Shown: positions 30,015 to 39,052, numbered from the stretch's first letter. The stretch: DNA of 64,000 nucleotides from Tenacibaculum sp. 190524A02b (GCF_964036645.1 NZ_OZ038525.1:3538001-3602000); one strand, 5' to 3'. The notes: generated from the letters alone by a model not told the origin. Translations and numbers: made by a program.

Positions 30015-30917
30015 ATGAAGAATACTTTTCTATTCATTCTATCATTTATTACATTTTTATCATTCTCTCAAGAAAATAATGAAGAAATTTCTGAAGAACA
30101 AAAACTAGCTTATTTTAAAAAATTAGATAGTATTAATAATTCTTTTACCTACCAACATGGTAAAATTAATTTACTAGATGGTGTAGCAGAAATTAATGTA
30201 CCTAAAGGCTACAAATTTTTAAATGCAAAACAAAGTAAGTTTGTTTTAACTGATTTATGGGGGAATCCACCTTCTGAAGTTTTAGGAATGTTGTTTCCTG
30301 AAGATATTACTCCTTTAAGTGAAAATTTTAGTTATGCTGTTGAAATTACTTACTCTGATGAAGGGTATATAAATGACGAAGATGCTAAAGACTTAAATTA
30401 TAACGATTTATTAGAACAAATGCAAGATGATGCAAATAAAGGTAATGAAGAAAGGTCTAAATTAGGATATCCAACAATAGAACTTGTAGGTTGGGCTTCT
30501 CAACCATTTTATGATGCTACTAATAAAAAACTGCACTGGGCTAAAGAATTAAAATTTGAAGGAGAAGAAATAAATACTTTAAATTATAATATTCGTGTTT
30601 TAGGTAGAAAAGGATATTTAAATTTAAACGCTATTGGAACTATTGATGTTTTACCTAACTTTAATAAAGATGTAAATCAAGTTTTACAAAGTGTTTCTTT
30701 TACACAAGGAAATACTTATGCTGATTTTAACCCTGAAATAGATAAAGTTGCTGCTTATGGTATTGGTGGTTTAATTGCAGGTAAAATTTTAACTAAAGTC
30801 GGTTTTTTTGCTTTACTTCTTAAGTTTTGGAAATTTATAGCCATTGCAATTATTGGAGCTTTTACTGCTTTTAAAAATAAAATTTTTGGTACTTCTAAAA
30901 ATGAAGATATAGCATAA
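30015..30917 (+). CDS. DUF2167-family membrane protein
   Basis: A 300-residue protein from ATG 30015. A longer reading from TTG 29991 is possible but that codon lies in the -7 box. A signal peptide (about 1-18, FITFLSFSQ) precedes a soluble periplasmic domain, YQHGKINLLDGVAEINVPKGYKFLNA at about 40-65 being the DUF2167 opening. ELVGWASQPFYDATNKKLHWAKEL (about 155-178) is its best conserved block. A hydrophobic segment near the C-terminus (GFFALLLKFWKFIAIAIIGAF) anchors it in the inner membrane. The family is widespread and has no proven function. A terminator follows, so the gene is a single unit. Confidence 0.85.
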   Translation: MKNTFLFILSFITFLSFSQENNEEISEEQKLAYFKKLDSINNSFTYQHGKINLLDGVAEINVPKGYKFLNAKQSKFVLTDLWGNPPSEVLGMLFPEDITPLSENFSYAVEITYSDEGYINDEDAKDLNYNDLLEQMQDDANKGNEERSKLGYPTIELVGWASQPFYDATNKKLHWAKELKFEGEEINTLNYNIRVLGRKGYLNLNAIGTIDVLPNFNKDVNQVLQSVSFTQGNTYADFNPEIDKVAAYGIGGLIAGKILTKVGFFALLLKFWKFIAIAIIGAFTAFKNKIFGTSKNEDIA

Positions 30918-30955
30918 TAATTAATTTAATAAACTAACTTGGTATTTTTACCTAT

Positions 30956-30990
30956 AAAAAGCTATTGTTTTAAAAACACAGTAGCTTTTT
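30956..30990 (+). terminator. Intrinsic terminator after the DUF2167 gene
   Basis: AAAAAGCTA and TAGCTTTTT form the outer 9-bp stem, with a nearly paired inner part and a trailing T run. Confidence 0.85.
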
Positions 30991-31039
30991 TATTTGCTAT
31001 AAATTGGCAATGGTTAACATTACATAAAAAGTATTTATT

Positions 31040-31047
31040 TACTTTTG
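31040..31047 (+). promoter_or_regulatory. -7 box TACTTTTG before the GT39-type gene
   Basis: A full match to TAnnTTTG, 16 nt before the ATG. No -33 TTG at normal spacing. Confidence 0.55.
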
Positions 31048-31063
31048 GTTCTAAAAAACTTAA

Positions 31064-32512
31064 ATGTTTCCTAAAAAAAATTATTTCTATTCTATATTAA
31101 TCATAGTTTGTTTGTGTAAACTTTTTTACTGGTTTGCTGTATTTCCAAACCCTGATGAAGCTTATTATTGGTTATGGGGTAGATTTCCTGATTATTCTTA
31201 TCATGATCATCCAGCTTTACAAGCTTTAACTCAAAATATATTTACAAATATTTTTGGTGCTTCTTTATTTTCTTTGAGGTTACCTGTATTTATATGCTGT
31301 GTAATAATTACCTATGTATTTGTTCTACTTTTTAAAAAGTTACAGTTTAAGAATTATAGTTTATACTTACTCTTATTCTTTTCAAGTCCTCTTTTTTACT
31401 TGTTTACCTCTTTTGCTTGGAACGATTATGTTTTACTTACCAATTGTTTAGTTTCTGGTTATTTTTTCCTTAATTTTTTACATGATGTATGGTTAGATAA
31501 AAAAGGAAAATCGAAAGATATTTTTTTAGGTAGTTTATTTTTTGGATTAGCAATTATATCTAAATACAATGCAATATTTTTAGGTTTAGGTATTCTTTCT
31601 TTATTAATTTCTACTAAAAAATTCCATTCAATATTTAAAGATTTTAGATTATATATTAGTTTGTTACTAATCTTTTTAGTGAGTTCTCCTATATTACTTT
31701 GGAACAGTAAAAATAAGTTTGGCTCTTTTCAATTTAACTTACAACAAAGAACCATTGATCCTTTTTTAAATTATGAGTTTTTTAAAGGGAATTATGCTGG
31801 TTTTATATTTGGTAGCTTAATCATGTTATCACCTTTTATTTGGTGGGGAATTGTTTCTTTTTTCAGGGATAAAAACCTTAGTGATAAATCAACTTTTACA
31901 GTAGTCTATTACAAATTTGCTAAACATATATTTTTAGTTTCCTCTATTACCTTTTTGTTTTTATCTATATTTTCAAATGTTTTATACTATTGGAATATTG
32001 TTGGTTTATTGTTTATAACTCCAATAGGTATTCACTATATAGTACAAAAGAAAAAAGCCATGGGTGCTTTAGTTTTTTCAACTATTGTTATTATTGGAAT
32101 AACAGTTCATTTTGGAATTGTTCCTTTAACTAGTGTTTTTGGTGGACAAGATCAAGATAGTACTTACCATTATGGTTGGAATACTGTAAAAAATACGATT
32201 TCAAAACATCAAGAAAACTTACAAGATCCTATACTAGCCTCTTCTTATAGAAATGCTTCTTTATTGGCTTTTGCTCTTGATAATTCTAAGGTGTATTCTT
32301 ATTCTTCAAGATTTGATCAATTTGATTATTGGACTAAAAATTTAAACCATACAACAAATACTACTTCTTTAATATTAACTGATGATAGAAGTCCGTTAAA
32401 CAAAGAATTACAAAAATTATTTTCTGAAATTCAACTTCTTGATACTATTAAAATTAATAAGTATAATTATCCTATAAAAGAGTATTACCTCTACAAAGGT
32501 ATTTTTAAATAG
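31064..32512 (+). CDS. GT39/ArnT-like membrane glycosyltransferase
   Basis: A 482-residue polytopic membrane protein. After a first membrane helix, the loop FPNPDEAYYWLWGRFPDYSYHDHPAL holds the acidic DEAYY motif of the PMT/ArnT (GT-C) superfamily, in which the Asp acts as catalytic base, at about 27-48. About nine further hydrophobic segments follow, then a C-terminal soluble part with VFGGQDQDSTYHYGWN. GT-C enzymes move a sugar from a polyprenyl-phosphate donor to lipid or protein on the outer face of the inner membrane. Acceptor here is unknown. The pseudouridine synthase gene follows after 15 bp but has its own -7-like box overlapping this stop. Confidence 0.85.
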   Translation: MFPKKNYFYSILIIVCLCKLFYWFAVFPNPDEAYYWLWGRFPDYSYHDHPALQALTQNIFTNIFGASLFSLRLPVFICCVIITYVFVLLFKKLQFKNYSLYLLLFFSSPLFYLFTSFAWNDYVLLTNCLVSGYFFLNFLHDVWLDKKGKSKDIFLGSLFFGLAIISKYNAIFLGLGILSLLISTKKFHSIFKDFRLYISLLLIFLVSSPILLWNSKNKFGSFQFNLQQRTIDPFLNYEFFKGNYAGFIFGSLIMLSPFIWWGIVSFFRDKNLSDKSTFTVVYYKFAKHIFLVSSITFLFLSIFSNVLYYWNIVGLLFITPIGIHYIVQKKKAMGALVFSTIVIIGITVHFGIVPLTSVFGGQDQDSTYHYGWNTVKNTISKHQENLQDPILASSYRNASLLAFALDNSKVYSYSSRFDQFDYWTKNLNHTTNTTSLILTDDRSPLNKELQKLFSEIQLLDTIKINKYNYPIKEYYLYKGIFK

Positions 32513-32520
32513 TATCTTTG
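32513..32520 (+). promoter_or_regulatory. -7 box TATCTTTG just before the pseudouridine synthase gene
   Basis: A full match to TAnnTTTG lying 7 nt before ATG 32528 and directly after the stop of the upstream gene. A transcript from it would be nearly leaderless. No -33 TTG is seen at the usual spacing. Confidence 0.45.
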
Positions 32521-32527
32521 TATTTAT

Positions 32528-33100
32528 ATGGAACATCGTCATTTTATTATTCACAAACCTTATGGTTTTTTATCTCAATTTATTACCAATCAAAAAAGAA
32601 ATAAAAACAAATTATTAAGCGAATTAGCTTTTGATTTTCCAGATAATACTATGGCTATTGGACGTTTAGATGCAAAGTCTGAAGGACTATTATTATTAAC
32701 AACTGATGGAAAAATAAGCTATCATATTACTAGTAATAAAGTTGAAAAAGAATATTACGTACAGGTTAATGGTATTATTTCAAAAGAAGCTATAAAAGAA
32801 TTAGAATCTGGTGTTGAAATTGGTTTTGATGGTAAAAAATACACTACTAATCCTTGTAAAGTTGCTATAATTGATCCTCCTAATTTTCCTGAGAGAACAA
32901 GAAAAATAAGAGATGACAGACATGGACCAACCAGTTGGTTATCTGTTACTTTACGTGAAGGAAAATTTAGGCAGGTTAGAAAAATGACTGCAGCTGTAGG
33001 ATTCCCAACATTACGATTAGTTCGTATTAGAATAGGTGCTATATTTTTAAAAGATTTGAAACCTGGTGAAGTAATTGAAGTAACTAAGTTAATAACTTAG
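32528..33100 (+). CDS. rRNA pseudouridine synthase, RsuA/RluE family
   Basis: A 190-residue enzyme of the RsuA/RluB/E/F family. The catalytic aspartate is in AIGRLDAKSEGLLLLTTDG (about 42-61), the GRLD motif. EKEYYVQVNG and LREGKFRQVRKMTAAVGFPTLRLVRIRIG (parts at about 78-87 and from 141) match the later conserved blocks. No N-terminal S4 domain is present, as in RluE, which modifies U2457 of 23S rRNA in E. coli; the RluE assignment is by architecture only. The C-terminus overlaps by 4 bp the end of the convergent GNAT gene. Confidence 0.88.
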   Translation: MEHRHFIIHKPYGFLSQFITNQKRNKNKLLSELAFDFPDNTMAIGRLDAKSEGLLLLTTDGKISYHITSNKVEKEYYVQVNGIISKEAIKELESGVEIGFDGKKYTTNPCKVAIIDPPNFPERTRKIRDDRHGPTSWLSVTLREGKFRQVRKMTAAVGFPTLRLVRIRIGAIFLKDLKPGEVIEVTKLIT

Positions 33101-33546
33101 TTATTCACCTCTCTTACCATTTTCACATGAGGTAATCCATCTTCTAAATACTCTTTACCTGTAGCTACAAAGCCATGAGCTCCATAGAACTTAAGTAAAT
33201 AGGTCTGCGCAGAAATAGTTATTATCTTATTTTTATAATATTCATTAATAGCTTTTATAGAAGCTTTTATAATATCATGTCCAAAACCATATTTACGCTC
33301 AGGTAAAGCCACTACTACTCTTCCTATACTAGGTGTTTCAAAATAATCTCCACCATCAAATACACGTGTATATGCAACTACTTTACCTTCTTTTACACCT
33401 ATTATATGAAGTGCTTTTTGATCTTTTCCATCAATATCTTGATATACACAATCTTGTTCTACAACAAAAACTTCAGAACGTAACTGAAGTATATCATACA
33501 GTTCTGAAGTTGTTAGTTCATTAAATGTTTTTACTATAATATTCAT
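33097..33546 (-). CDS. ElaA-like GNAT acetyltransferase
   Basis: A 149-residue protein of the ElaA branch of GNAT enzymes. The opening LTTSELYDILQLRSEVFVVEQDCVYQDIDG.D (about 11-41) is the ElaA signature, followed by IGRVVVALPERKYGFGHDIIKASIKAI, in which the RxxGxG/A acetyl-CoA loop is altered to ERKYGFGHD. ISAQTYLLKFYGAHGFVATG provides motif B. The acceptor is unknown. Its start shares one base with the stop of rpiB (TAATG arrangement on the minus strand), so the two are translationally coupled. It ends in a 4-bp overlap with the convergent pseudouridine synthase gene. Confidence 0.85.
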   Translation of the reverse strand: MNIIVKTFNELTTSELYDILQLRSEVFVVEQDCVYQDIDGKDQKALHIIGVKEGKVVAYTRVFDGGDYFETPSIGRVVVALPERKYGFGHDIIKASIKAINEYYKNKIITISAQTYLLKFYGAHGFVATGKEYLEDGLPHVKMVREVNN

Positions 33547-33980
33547 TAACAGTTACAAGCTATTTTATTTACTCTATTGGCATGTCGTCCTCCTTCAAAC
33601 TCAGTATCTAAAAATACCTTAACAAACCCTAAAGCCTGTTGCAAAGAAACAAAACGTGCAGGAATAGTTAAAATGTTAGCATCATTATGCTGACGTGTTA
33701 GCGCTACCAATTCATTATTCCAACATAAAGCAGCTCTAACACCTTGATGTTTATTGGCTGTCATCTGTGCTCCATTTCCACTTCCACATAGAATTATCCC
33801 TATTTCAGCCTGACCTGTTTCTACTGCTTCAGCTGTTGGATGAATAGCATCTGGATAATCCATACTATCATTTGTATTTGTTCCAAAGTTTAAAACTTTA
33901 TGCCCTAATTCTTCCAAAAATTTGATAATTTCAAACTTATATTCGGTACCAGCATGATCGTTACCAATCGCAATTGTCAT
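33546..33980 (-). CDS. rpiB: Ribose-5-phosphate isomerase B
   Basis: A 144-residue RpiB/LacA/LacB-family enzyme that interconverts ribose 5-phosphate and ribulose 5-phosphate in the pentose phosphate pathway. GNDHAGTEYK (7-16) supplies the substrate Asp and His, and CGSGNGAQMTANK (about 65-77) carries the active-site Cys65 and the phosphate-loop glycines. RQHNDANILTIPARF (about 108-122) is the C-terminal block. Length is standard. Its promoter has both -7 and -33 elements. The gene next to the lipid kinase is 1 kb away across an AT-rich gap. Co-transcribed with the ElaA-like gene. Confidence 0.95.
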   Translation of the reverse strand: MTIAIGNDHAGTEYKFEIIKFLEELGHKVLNFGTNTNDSMDYPDAIHPTAEAVETGQAEIGIILCGSGNGAQMTANKHQGVRAALCWNNELVALTRQHNDANILTIPARFVSLQQALGFVKVFLDTEFEGGRHANRVNKIACNC

Positions 33981-34011
33981 AATTTGTTGATTTTAATTTA
34001 GTTGTGAAGTA

Positions 34012-34039
34012 CAAAAATACCATTATTAACGGTTATCAA
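34012..34039 (-). promoter_or_regulatory. Promoter of rpiB
   Basis: On the minus strand a -33 TTG (34039-34037), a 17-bp spacer and the -7 box TATTTTTG (34019-34012) fit the Bacteroidota consensus. The start codon lies 31 nt downstream. The -33 element overlaps a DnaA-box-like 9-mer at 34033-34041. Confidence 0.65.
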
Positions 34040-34772
34040 CAGTAATTAACAATGCTTTTTTTAGAACACTTAATAAAGTACTCATTTTAAAGCTATTAAT
34101 CAATATTACCAAATTGTTAAGAAGTAATAGTATGTTTGGAAAAAAATATTTGACTTTTTGTGTTTTTTTTACAATACAAGACTACAAGTGAATTATGCAA
34201 CTTTTTTTTTGAGTTTTTAATGAACATTTATCAACATAAAATTTACAATTTATTTACAGTGAAAATAAAATAAACAATTCAAAAAAAGAGGTGAATAGCT
34301 GTTTATAACTTTTGTTAATAACCTTCTTTTTTCATTGATTTAAAAGCTCTTATTACTATAATAACTTGTTTATTTATTTTAATAAGTAAGAAAAACAAAT
34401 ATTAATTAAACTATTTACTCTACATATTCACACGCTATAATAACAATAATATCTTTTTTTAAATTTTAAAATTCTTTTTTATAATTATATAATGTGTTAA
34501 TAACTGATTGTTGTTTTTAAAATTGAATTTCAAGAATACTTTAAATGTTTGTTTACTTATAATAGGTTGAAGTTAACTTTAGATAAACTTCCTTAGAATA
34601 AATACAGGAACTGTTTATAGTGTAATAAGTTTAATTTTGAATTACTTGGTTGTATATGATACTTTTTTATAATGATTATAAAAGATATAGCATCTTATTT
34701 ATGTGAAATTTGATAGTAAGTTATGGGTAAAGAGGATATCTTTTACAGTTTTATATAAAGGTACTTTACTTA
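34020..34772. other. AT-rich gene-free stretch with DnaA-box-like 9-mers (candidate replication origin)
   Basis: Nearly 0.8 kb without a credible gene, very AT-rich. It contains TTATCAACA at 34033-34041 and 34228-34236 and TGTTNATAA (the complement form TTATNAACA) at 34300-34308, 34313-34321 and 34495-34503. These differ by one base from the DnaA box TTATCCACA/TTATNCACA. By a rough base-composition estimate well under one such word would be expected here, against five seen. A DnaA-trio-like run or clear unwinding element was not identified. Listed as a candidate only. Confidence 0.35.
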
Positions 34773-34931
34773 TTAAACTCCTTTTTTTAATAAATAAACG
34801 CTGTCTTTAGCTTTAACTGTTAAATTCTTTGTAGGTTTATCTAGGGTCTTATTAATGCTTATAACGGCTATGAAAATACCCGTTATAAAAATGAATAAAA
34901 AAAGCGCTATTATTTTCTTTAAATGTTTCAT
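34773..34931 (-). CDS. Small single-pass membrane protein (52 aa)
   Basis: An open frame from ATG 34931 to TAA 34773. The first 30 residues (MKHLKKIIALFLFIFITGIF and following IAVISIN) make a positively charged start and one membrane helix or uncleaved signal, followed by a 22-residue polar tail TLDKPTKNLTVKAKDSVYLL. It resembles no family I know. The length is small enough for chance in AT-rich DNA, but the tidy N-in pattern and Lys-rich start favour a real gene or the remains of an exported protein. Confidence 0.4.
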   Translation of the reverse strand: MKHLKKIIALFLFIFITGIFIAVISINKTLDKPTKNLTVKAKDSVYLLKKGV

Positions 34932-35015
34932 TATACTGCCCTTATATACTAAAGACGAGTTATTTTAAGAAACGTTACAGTTTTCTTAAGTTTTTTTTAA
35001 CGTTTTTAGATAAGC

Positions 35016-35924
35016 TTAAATAATAAATTGAATTCCATTACTTATAATAGAAACTTCTACACTACCGCTACCTATTAATTCACCATCGGCTTGAATGTAT
35101 GTAGTTGTATTAAAGTCAGTTGGTGTTACTAGTAACTTCTTAGTGTTAAGTGTAGTTACTTTTTTATGCTGAGTTATTAATCCGTTATATAGCTTTTGTA
35201 AATTCTTTATTAAATCTATTAAATTCAAATTTTTAGCTATTGTTATATCAAATAAACCATTAGTACTATCTTTATAATCAGTAAGTTGCATTCCACCTGC
35301 TGAATATTTACAAATACCAAACAGTACCATTAAACATTTAGTTTGTTGTTTTTTATTGTTAATAACTATAGATAATGGAGAATTCCTGTAAAAAAGAAGT
35401 CCAAAAATTCCACTTAATAAATAGGCTATACTTCCTAGTTTTTTTAATTTTTTTAGTTTGTTAACAACGTAACCATCATAACCAATACCAGCAACATTTA
35501 CAAAGTAACAAGAAGTATTAGTAAGTTGTAAAAAGCCTACATCTTGTTGTATAATTGTTCCTTTTTTAATTAAGTTCACAGCTTCTGCTATTTTAGTACT
35601 TATATTGTAAGTTTTTACCCAATCATTACCAGTACCAATAGGTATTACAGCTACAGTTATATCAGAATGATGAACATAATTTTGACTCATTATACCGTTT
35701 ACAATATGATGTAAAGTACCATCACCACCTACGGATATAAAATGTTTATAACCTTTTTCTATAGCTTTTTGAACTAATTCGTTTTCTTCTTTATAATAAT
35801 TCGTTTTCTTACTTAAATAGTTTATATTATTAGCTTTAAGCTCTTTTTTTATAGTTTCCCATTTCTTATTAAAATTACCATTTCCTGCATTAGGATTAAC
35901 TATTAAAAACCATGTTTTTTCCAT
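35016..35924 (-). CDS. Diacylglycerol/lipid kinase family protein (YegS/DgkB-like)
   Basis: A 302-residue soluble lipid kinase. The opening FLIVNPNAGNG (about 6-16) and FISVGGDGTLHHIVNGIM (about 62-79), with the GGDGT nucleotide-binding motif, define the DAGK catalytic domain. AVIPIGTGNDWVKTY (about 91-105) is the next conserved block, and GIGYDGYVV and SAGGMQLTDYKDSTNG complete the family pattern. Such enzymes phosphorylate diacylglycerol, phosphatidylglycerol, sphingosine or undecaprenol-like lipids; the substrate is not readable. It is transcribed away from rnr and has no close partner. Confidence 0.9.
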   Translation of the reverse strand: MEKTWFLIVNPNAGNGNFNKKWETIKKELKANNINYLSKKTNYYKEENELVQKAIEKGYKHFISVGGDGTLHHIVNGIMSQNYVHHSDITVAVIPIGTGNDWVKTYNISTKIAEAVNLIKKGTIIQQDVGFLQLTNTSCYFVNVAGIGYDGYVVNKLKKLKKLGSIAYLLSGIFGLLFYRNSPLSIVINNKKQQTKCLMVLFGICKYSAGGMQLTDYKDSTNGLFDITIAKNLNLIDLIKNLQKLYNGLITQHKKVTTLNTKKLLVTPTDFNTTTYIQADGELIGSGSVEVSIISNGIQFII

Positions 35925-36003
35925 ATAAAAAATAAAAAAATAGAGTAGAAAAATACAAAAATGTATTGATAACAGTTATTTAATAGCTTGAGCAACAAAT
36001 TTA

Positions 36004-36021
36004 TTTGTACTTTGGTACAAA
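36004..36021. promoter_or_regulatory. Inverted repeat in the rnr upstream region
   Basis: TTTGTAC at 36004-36010 and GTACAAA at 36015-36021 form 7-bp arms around TTTG, 21 bp before the rnr ATG. It overlaps a near -7 box (TACTTTG, one base short of the consensus spacing). It could be an operator for rnr. Confidence 0.4.
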
Positions 36022-36042
36022 ATTTTATAAGAAGTAAGATTA

Positions 36043-38238
36043 ATGACTAGAAAGAAAAAAATCTACAAAAAAAAGGGCAAAGTAATAAAAGATTTAACCC
36101 GAAACATTTTCAAAATACTTAATAAAGACAGTAATAAACATTATAACTATAAGCAGATTGCTAGTAAGTTAGGTATTGTTGATACAGATGGTAAAACTCA
36201 AATTTTACAAAAATTAGTTGAATTAACAGCTACTAAAAAGATTATTGAAGTTGAAAAAGGAAAGTATAAAATTAATGAAGACAGAAAATATCATATAGGT
36301 ACATTAGATGTAACTTCTAATGGAAATGCCTATTTTATTTGTGATGATTTTGAAGAAGATATTTTTGTTCCTTCCGTAAATTTAGGTAAAGGATTACATG
36401 ATGATGTTGTACGTGCATATATTTACAAAAAGAAAAGAAGTAACAAAGTTGAAGCGGATGTAGTTGAAATTGTAGAACGTGTTAAACGTGAATTTGTTGG
36501 TGTTTTACAACTGAATAAAAATTACGGTTTTGTATTGCCAGATAGTAATAAAATGTATGCAGATATTTTTATTCCTCAAAGTAAACTTAAAGATGCAAAA
36601 CATGGTCAAAAAGTATTAGCTAAAATTACAGATTGGCCCGAAAACTCTAAAAATCCATTTGGAAAAATAGAACAAGTTTTAGGAAATCCTGGTGAACATG
36701 ATACTGAAATTCATTCTATTTTATTAGAATATGGTTTACCTTATGAATTTCCTAAAGAAATAGAAGAAGAAGCTAGCCAATTGCCTATTGAAATAACAAA
36801 GGAAGAAATAGCTAAAAGAAGAGATATGCGTGAAGATTTAACCTTTACCATTGATCCAAAAGATGCTAAAGATTTTGATGATGCATTGTCCTTTACAGTA
36901 CTTGAAAATGGAAATTATGAAGTTGGAATTCATATTGCAGATGTATCTCATTATGTACAACCTAAAACAAAATTGAATGATGAAGCTTATGACAGGGCTA
37001 CTTCTGTTTATTTAGTTGATAGAGTGGTTCCTATGCTTCCTGAAATGCTATCTAACGGGGTTTGTTCATTAAGACCTAATGAAGAAAAGCTAACGTTTTC
37101 AGCTGTTTTTGAAATAAATGAAAAAGCTCAAATTGTAGACCAATGGTTTGGAAGAACCGTTACGTATTCTGATAAAAGGTTTGCTTATGAAGAAGCTCAA
37201 GTACTCATAGAAACAAAAAATAATGTAATACCTGCTCATATTTCTTTGACAGGAGAAGAATACATTGTTGATAAAGCTATAGTAGATGCTACATTAAAGT
37301 TAGATGAGTTAGCTAAGAAACTACGTAAAAAACGTATGAAGGAAGGCGCTATTTCATTTGATAAAGTGGAAGTAAAGTTCAATTTAGATGAAAAAGCAAA
37401 TCCTATTGGTGTATATTTTAAAGAAGCTAAAGATGCAAATAAACTTATAGAGGAGTTTATGTTATTAGCTAACAGAAAAGTAGCTGAATTTATAGGTTTT
37501 TCTAAAGGAAAAGCTACTAACAAAACTTTTGTATATAGAGTACATGATGAACCAGATATTGAAAAATTAGCTTCATTACAAAATATTGTTAGTAAGTTTG
37601 GTTATAAAATTAATACAGAAACAAGAGAAAAAACTTCTGAAAGTTTAAATAAATTATTGAGTGATGTTCATGGTAAAGGAGAAGCTAATATGGTTGAAAC
37701 TTTAGCTATCCGATCAATGAGTAAGGCTGAATATACTACACAGAATATTGGGCATTACGGTCTAGCTTTTAATTATTATTCACATTTTACATCACCTATA
37801 CGTCGATACCCTGATGTAATGACACATAGACTATTACAACATTATCTTGATGGAGAAAACTCACCAAAAGCTGAAGTTTATGAAGAACGATGTAAACATT
37901 CATCTAAAATGGAAGAATTAGCATCTAAAGCAGAGAGAGATTCTATTAAGTATATGCAAGTAAAGTATATGCAAGATCATAAAGATCAAGAGTTTGATGG
38001 TGTAGTTTCTGGAGTAACTGAATGGGGAATCTATGTTGAAATTGTCTCTAATAAATGTGAAGGAATGGTTCGTATTAAAGATATAAAAGATGATTTTTAC
38101 ATTTTTGATGAAAAACAATATGCCATTGTGGGGCAATCTACTCAAAATATGATTCAGTTAGGAGATGAAGTAGTTGTTAAAGTAAAGCATACAGATTTAG
38201 AACGAAAGCATCTCGATTTTGAGTTAATTACACATTAA
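36043..38238 (+). CDS. rnr: Ribonuclease R
   Basis: A 731-residue 3'-to-5' exoribonuclease of the RNB family, which degrades structured RNA including rRNA and mRNA fragments. The Lys-rich N-terminus (KKKIYKKKGKVIKDL) and a helix-turn-helix-like segment precede cold-shock domains (about 85-220). The catalytic RNB domain carries DPKDAKDFDDALS at about 270-282, with the metal-binding aspartates, and GLAFNYYSHFTSPIRRYPDV (about 578-597), the conserved RNase II/R end. A C-terminal S1 domain follows (FDGVVSGVTEWGIYVEI, about 650-). Length is a bit below E. coli RNase R because the basic tail is short. Promoter region has an inverted repeat. Confidence 0.96.
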   Translation: MTRKKKIYKKKGKVIKDLTRNIFKILNKDSNKHYNYKQIASKLGIVDTDGKTQILQKLVELTATKKIIEVEKGKYKINEDRKYHIGTLDVTSNGNAYFICDDFEEDIFVPSVNLGKGLHDDVVRAYIYKKKRSNKVEADVVEIVERVKREFVGVLQLNKNYGFVLPDSNKMYADIFIPQSKLKDAKHGQKVLAKITDWPENSKNPFGKIEQVLGNPGEHDTEIHSILLEYGLPYEFPKEIEEEASQLPIEITKEEIAKRRDMREDLTFTIDPKDAKDFDDALSFTVLENGNYEVGIHIADVSHYVQPKTKLNDEAYDRATSVYLVDRVVPMLPEMLSNGVCSLRPNEEKLTFSAVFEINEKAQIVDQWFGRTVTYSDKRFAYEEAQVLIETKNNVIPAHISLTGEEYIVDKAIVDATLKLDELAKKLRKKRMKEGAISFDKVEVKFNLDEKANPIGVYFKEAKDANKLIEEFMLLANRKVAEFIGFSKGKATNKTFVYRVHDEPDIEKLASLQNIVSKFGYKINTETREKTSESLNKLLSDVHGKGEANMVETLAIRSMSKAEYTTQNIGHYGLAFNYYSHFTSPIRRYPDVMTHRLLQHYLDGENSPKAEVYEERCKHSSKMEELASKAERDSIKYMQVKYMQDHKDQEFDGVVSGVTEWGIYVEIVSNKCEGMVRIKDIKDDFYIFDEKQYAIVGQSTQNMIQLGDEVVVKVKHTDLERKHLDFELITH

Positions 38239-38361
38239 TACTTTCTATTGTAACAATAAATCTTCATATTTGTCTTTATAGTATTGGTATAGTTATTGAC
38301 TATTTTATACAGTTAGTAGTTTATAATACTACTGTTAATCAATAACATAAAATGAAACATA

Positions 38362-39039
38362 ATGAAAAATTTAGTTTTTTTTAGTTTATTTTTTATCGCT
38401 TTATCAACATTTTCTCAAGAGGAAATAACCAAAAAGTTAGGTGGTTTTACAACATTAAAAGTTTATAATGGTATTGATGTTGAACTTATTAAGTCAAATG
38501 AAAATAAAGCCATTGTAAAAGGAGAAAAGTCAGGTAAAGTAAAATTTAAATCTGTTAATGATACACTTAAAATTGTGTTAGCTTTCCCTGAAACAACAGC
38601 AGACGGTAAAGCAAAAATAACCTTGTATTATACAGAAGACATAGCTATAATAGATGCTAATGAAGGTGCTATTATAACTAGTAAAAAAATCAGCCAGCAG
38701 AAAGTTGAAATAAAGGCTCAAGAAGGAGCTTTTATAAATATGGTTGTGGCTATTAAACATTTAAAAGTAAAAAGTACATCTGGCTCAGTAATCAAGTTAT
38801 CAGGTAAAGCTAAAAATCAAACAGTAAACGTTGATTTAGGAGCTAATTATCACGGTTATAATTTAACTGTTGAAAACTTAAATACTGTGAGAGCAGGTTC
38901 TGGTGCAAAAGCAGAGGTGCAATCTGGTGAAATATTGGACGCTAAAGTATCTTTTGGTGGTTCTATATTTTATAAAGGTAAACCTGAAGTGTTAAAAGAT
39001 AAAAAAGTAATTGGCGGAGTTATAGAACACAGAAGTTAA
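38362..39039 (+). CDS. DUF2807 (GIN domain) secreted protein
   Basis: A 225-residue protein with a signal peptide 1-18 (ending STFS). The rest is a repetitive right-handed beta-helix of the GIN/DUF2807 type: GGFTTLKVYNGIDVELIKSNENKAIVKG (about 27-54) is the usual opening that contains the G.F..l....i.v.l..g. pattern, and IKAQEGAFINMVVAIKHLKVKSTSGSVIKLSGKA continues it. Members are abundant in Bacteroidota; a role as a cell-surface or periplasmic adhesin or auto-transporter-like element has been proposed but is unproven. The tatA gene follows after 34 bp with its own -7 box. Confidence 0.85.
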   Translation: MKNLVFFSLFFIALSTFSQEEITKKLGGFTTLKVYNGIDVELIKSNENKAIVKGEKSGKVKFKSVNDTLKIVLAFPETTADGKAKITLYYTEDIAIIDANEGAIITSKKISQQKVEIKAQEGAFINMVVAIKHLKVKSTSGSVIKLSGKAKNQTVNVDLGANYHGYNLTVENLNTVRAGSGAKAEVQSGEILDAKVSFGGSIFYKGKPEVLKDKKVIGGVIEHRS

Positions 39040-39044
39040 TTTTG

Positions 39045-39052
39045 TATCTTTG
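39045..39052 (+). promoter_or_regulatory. -7 box TATCTTTG before tatA
   Basis: A full match to TAnnTTTG, 21 nt before the tatA ATG. No -33 TTG at normal spacing. Confidence 0.55.
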
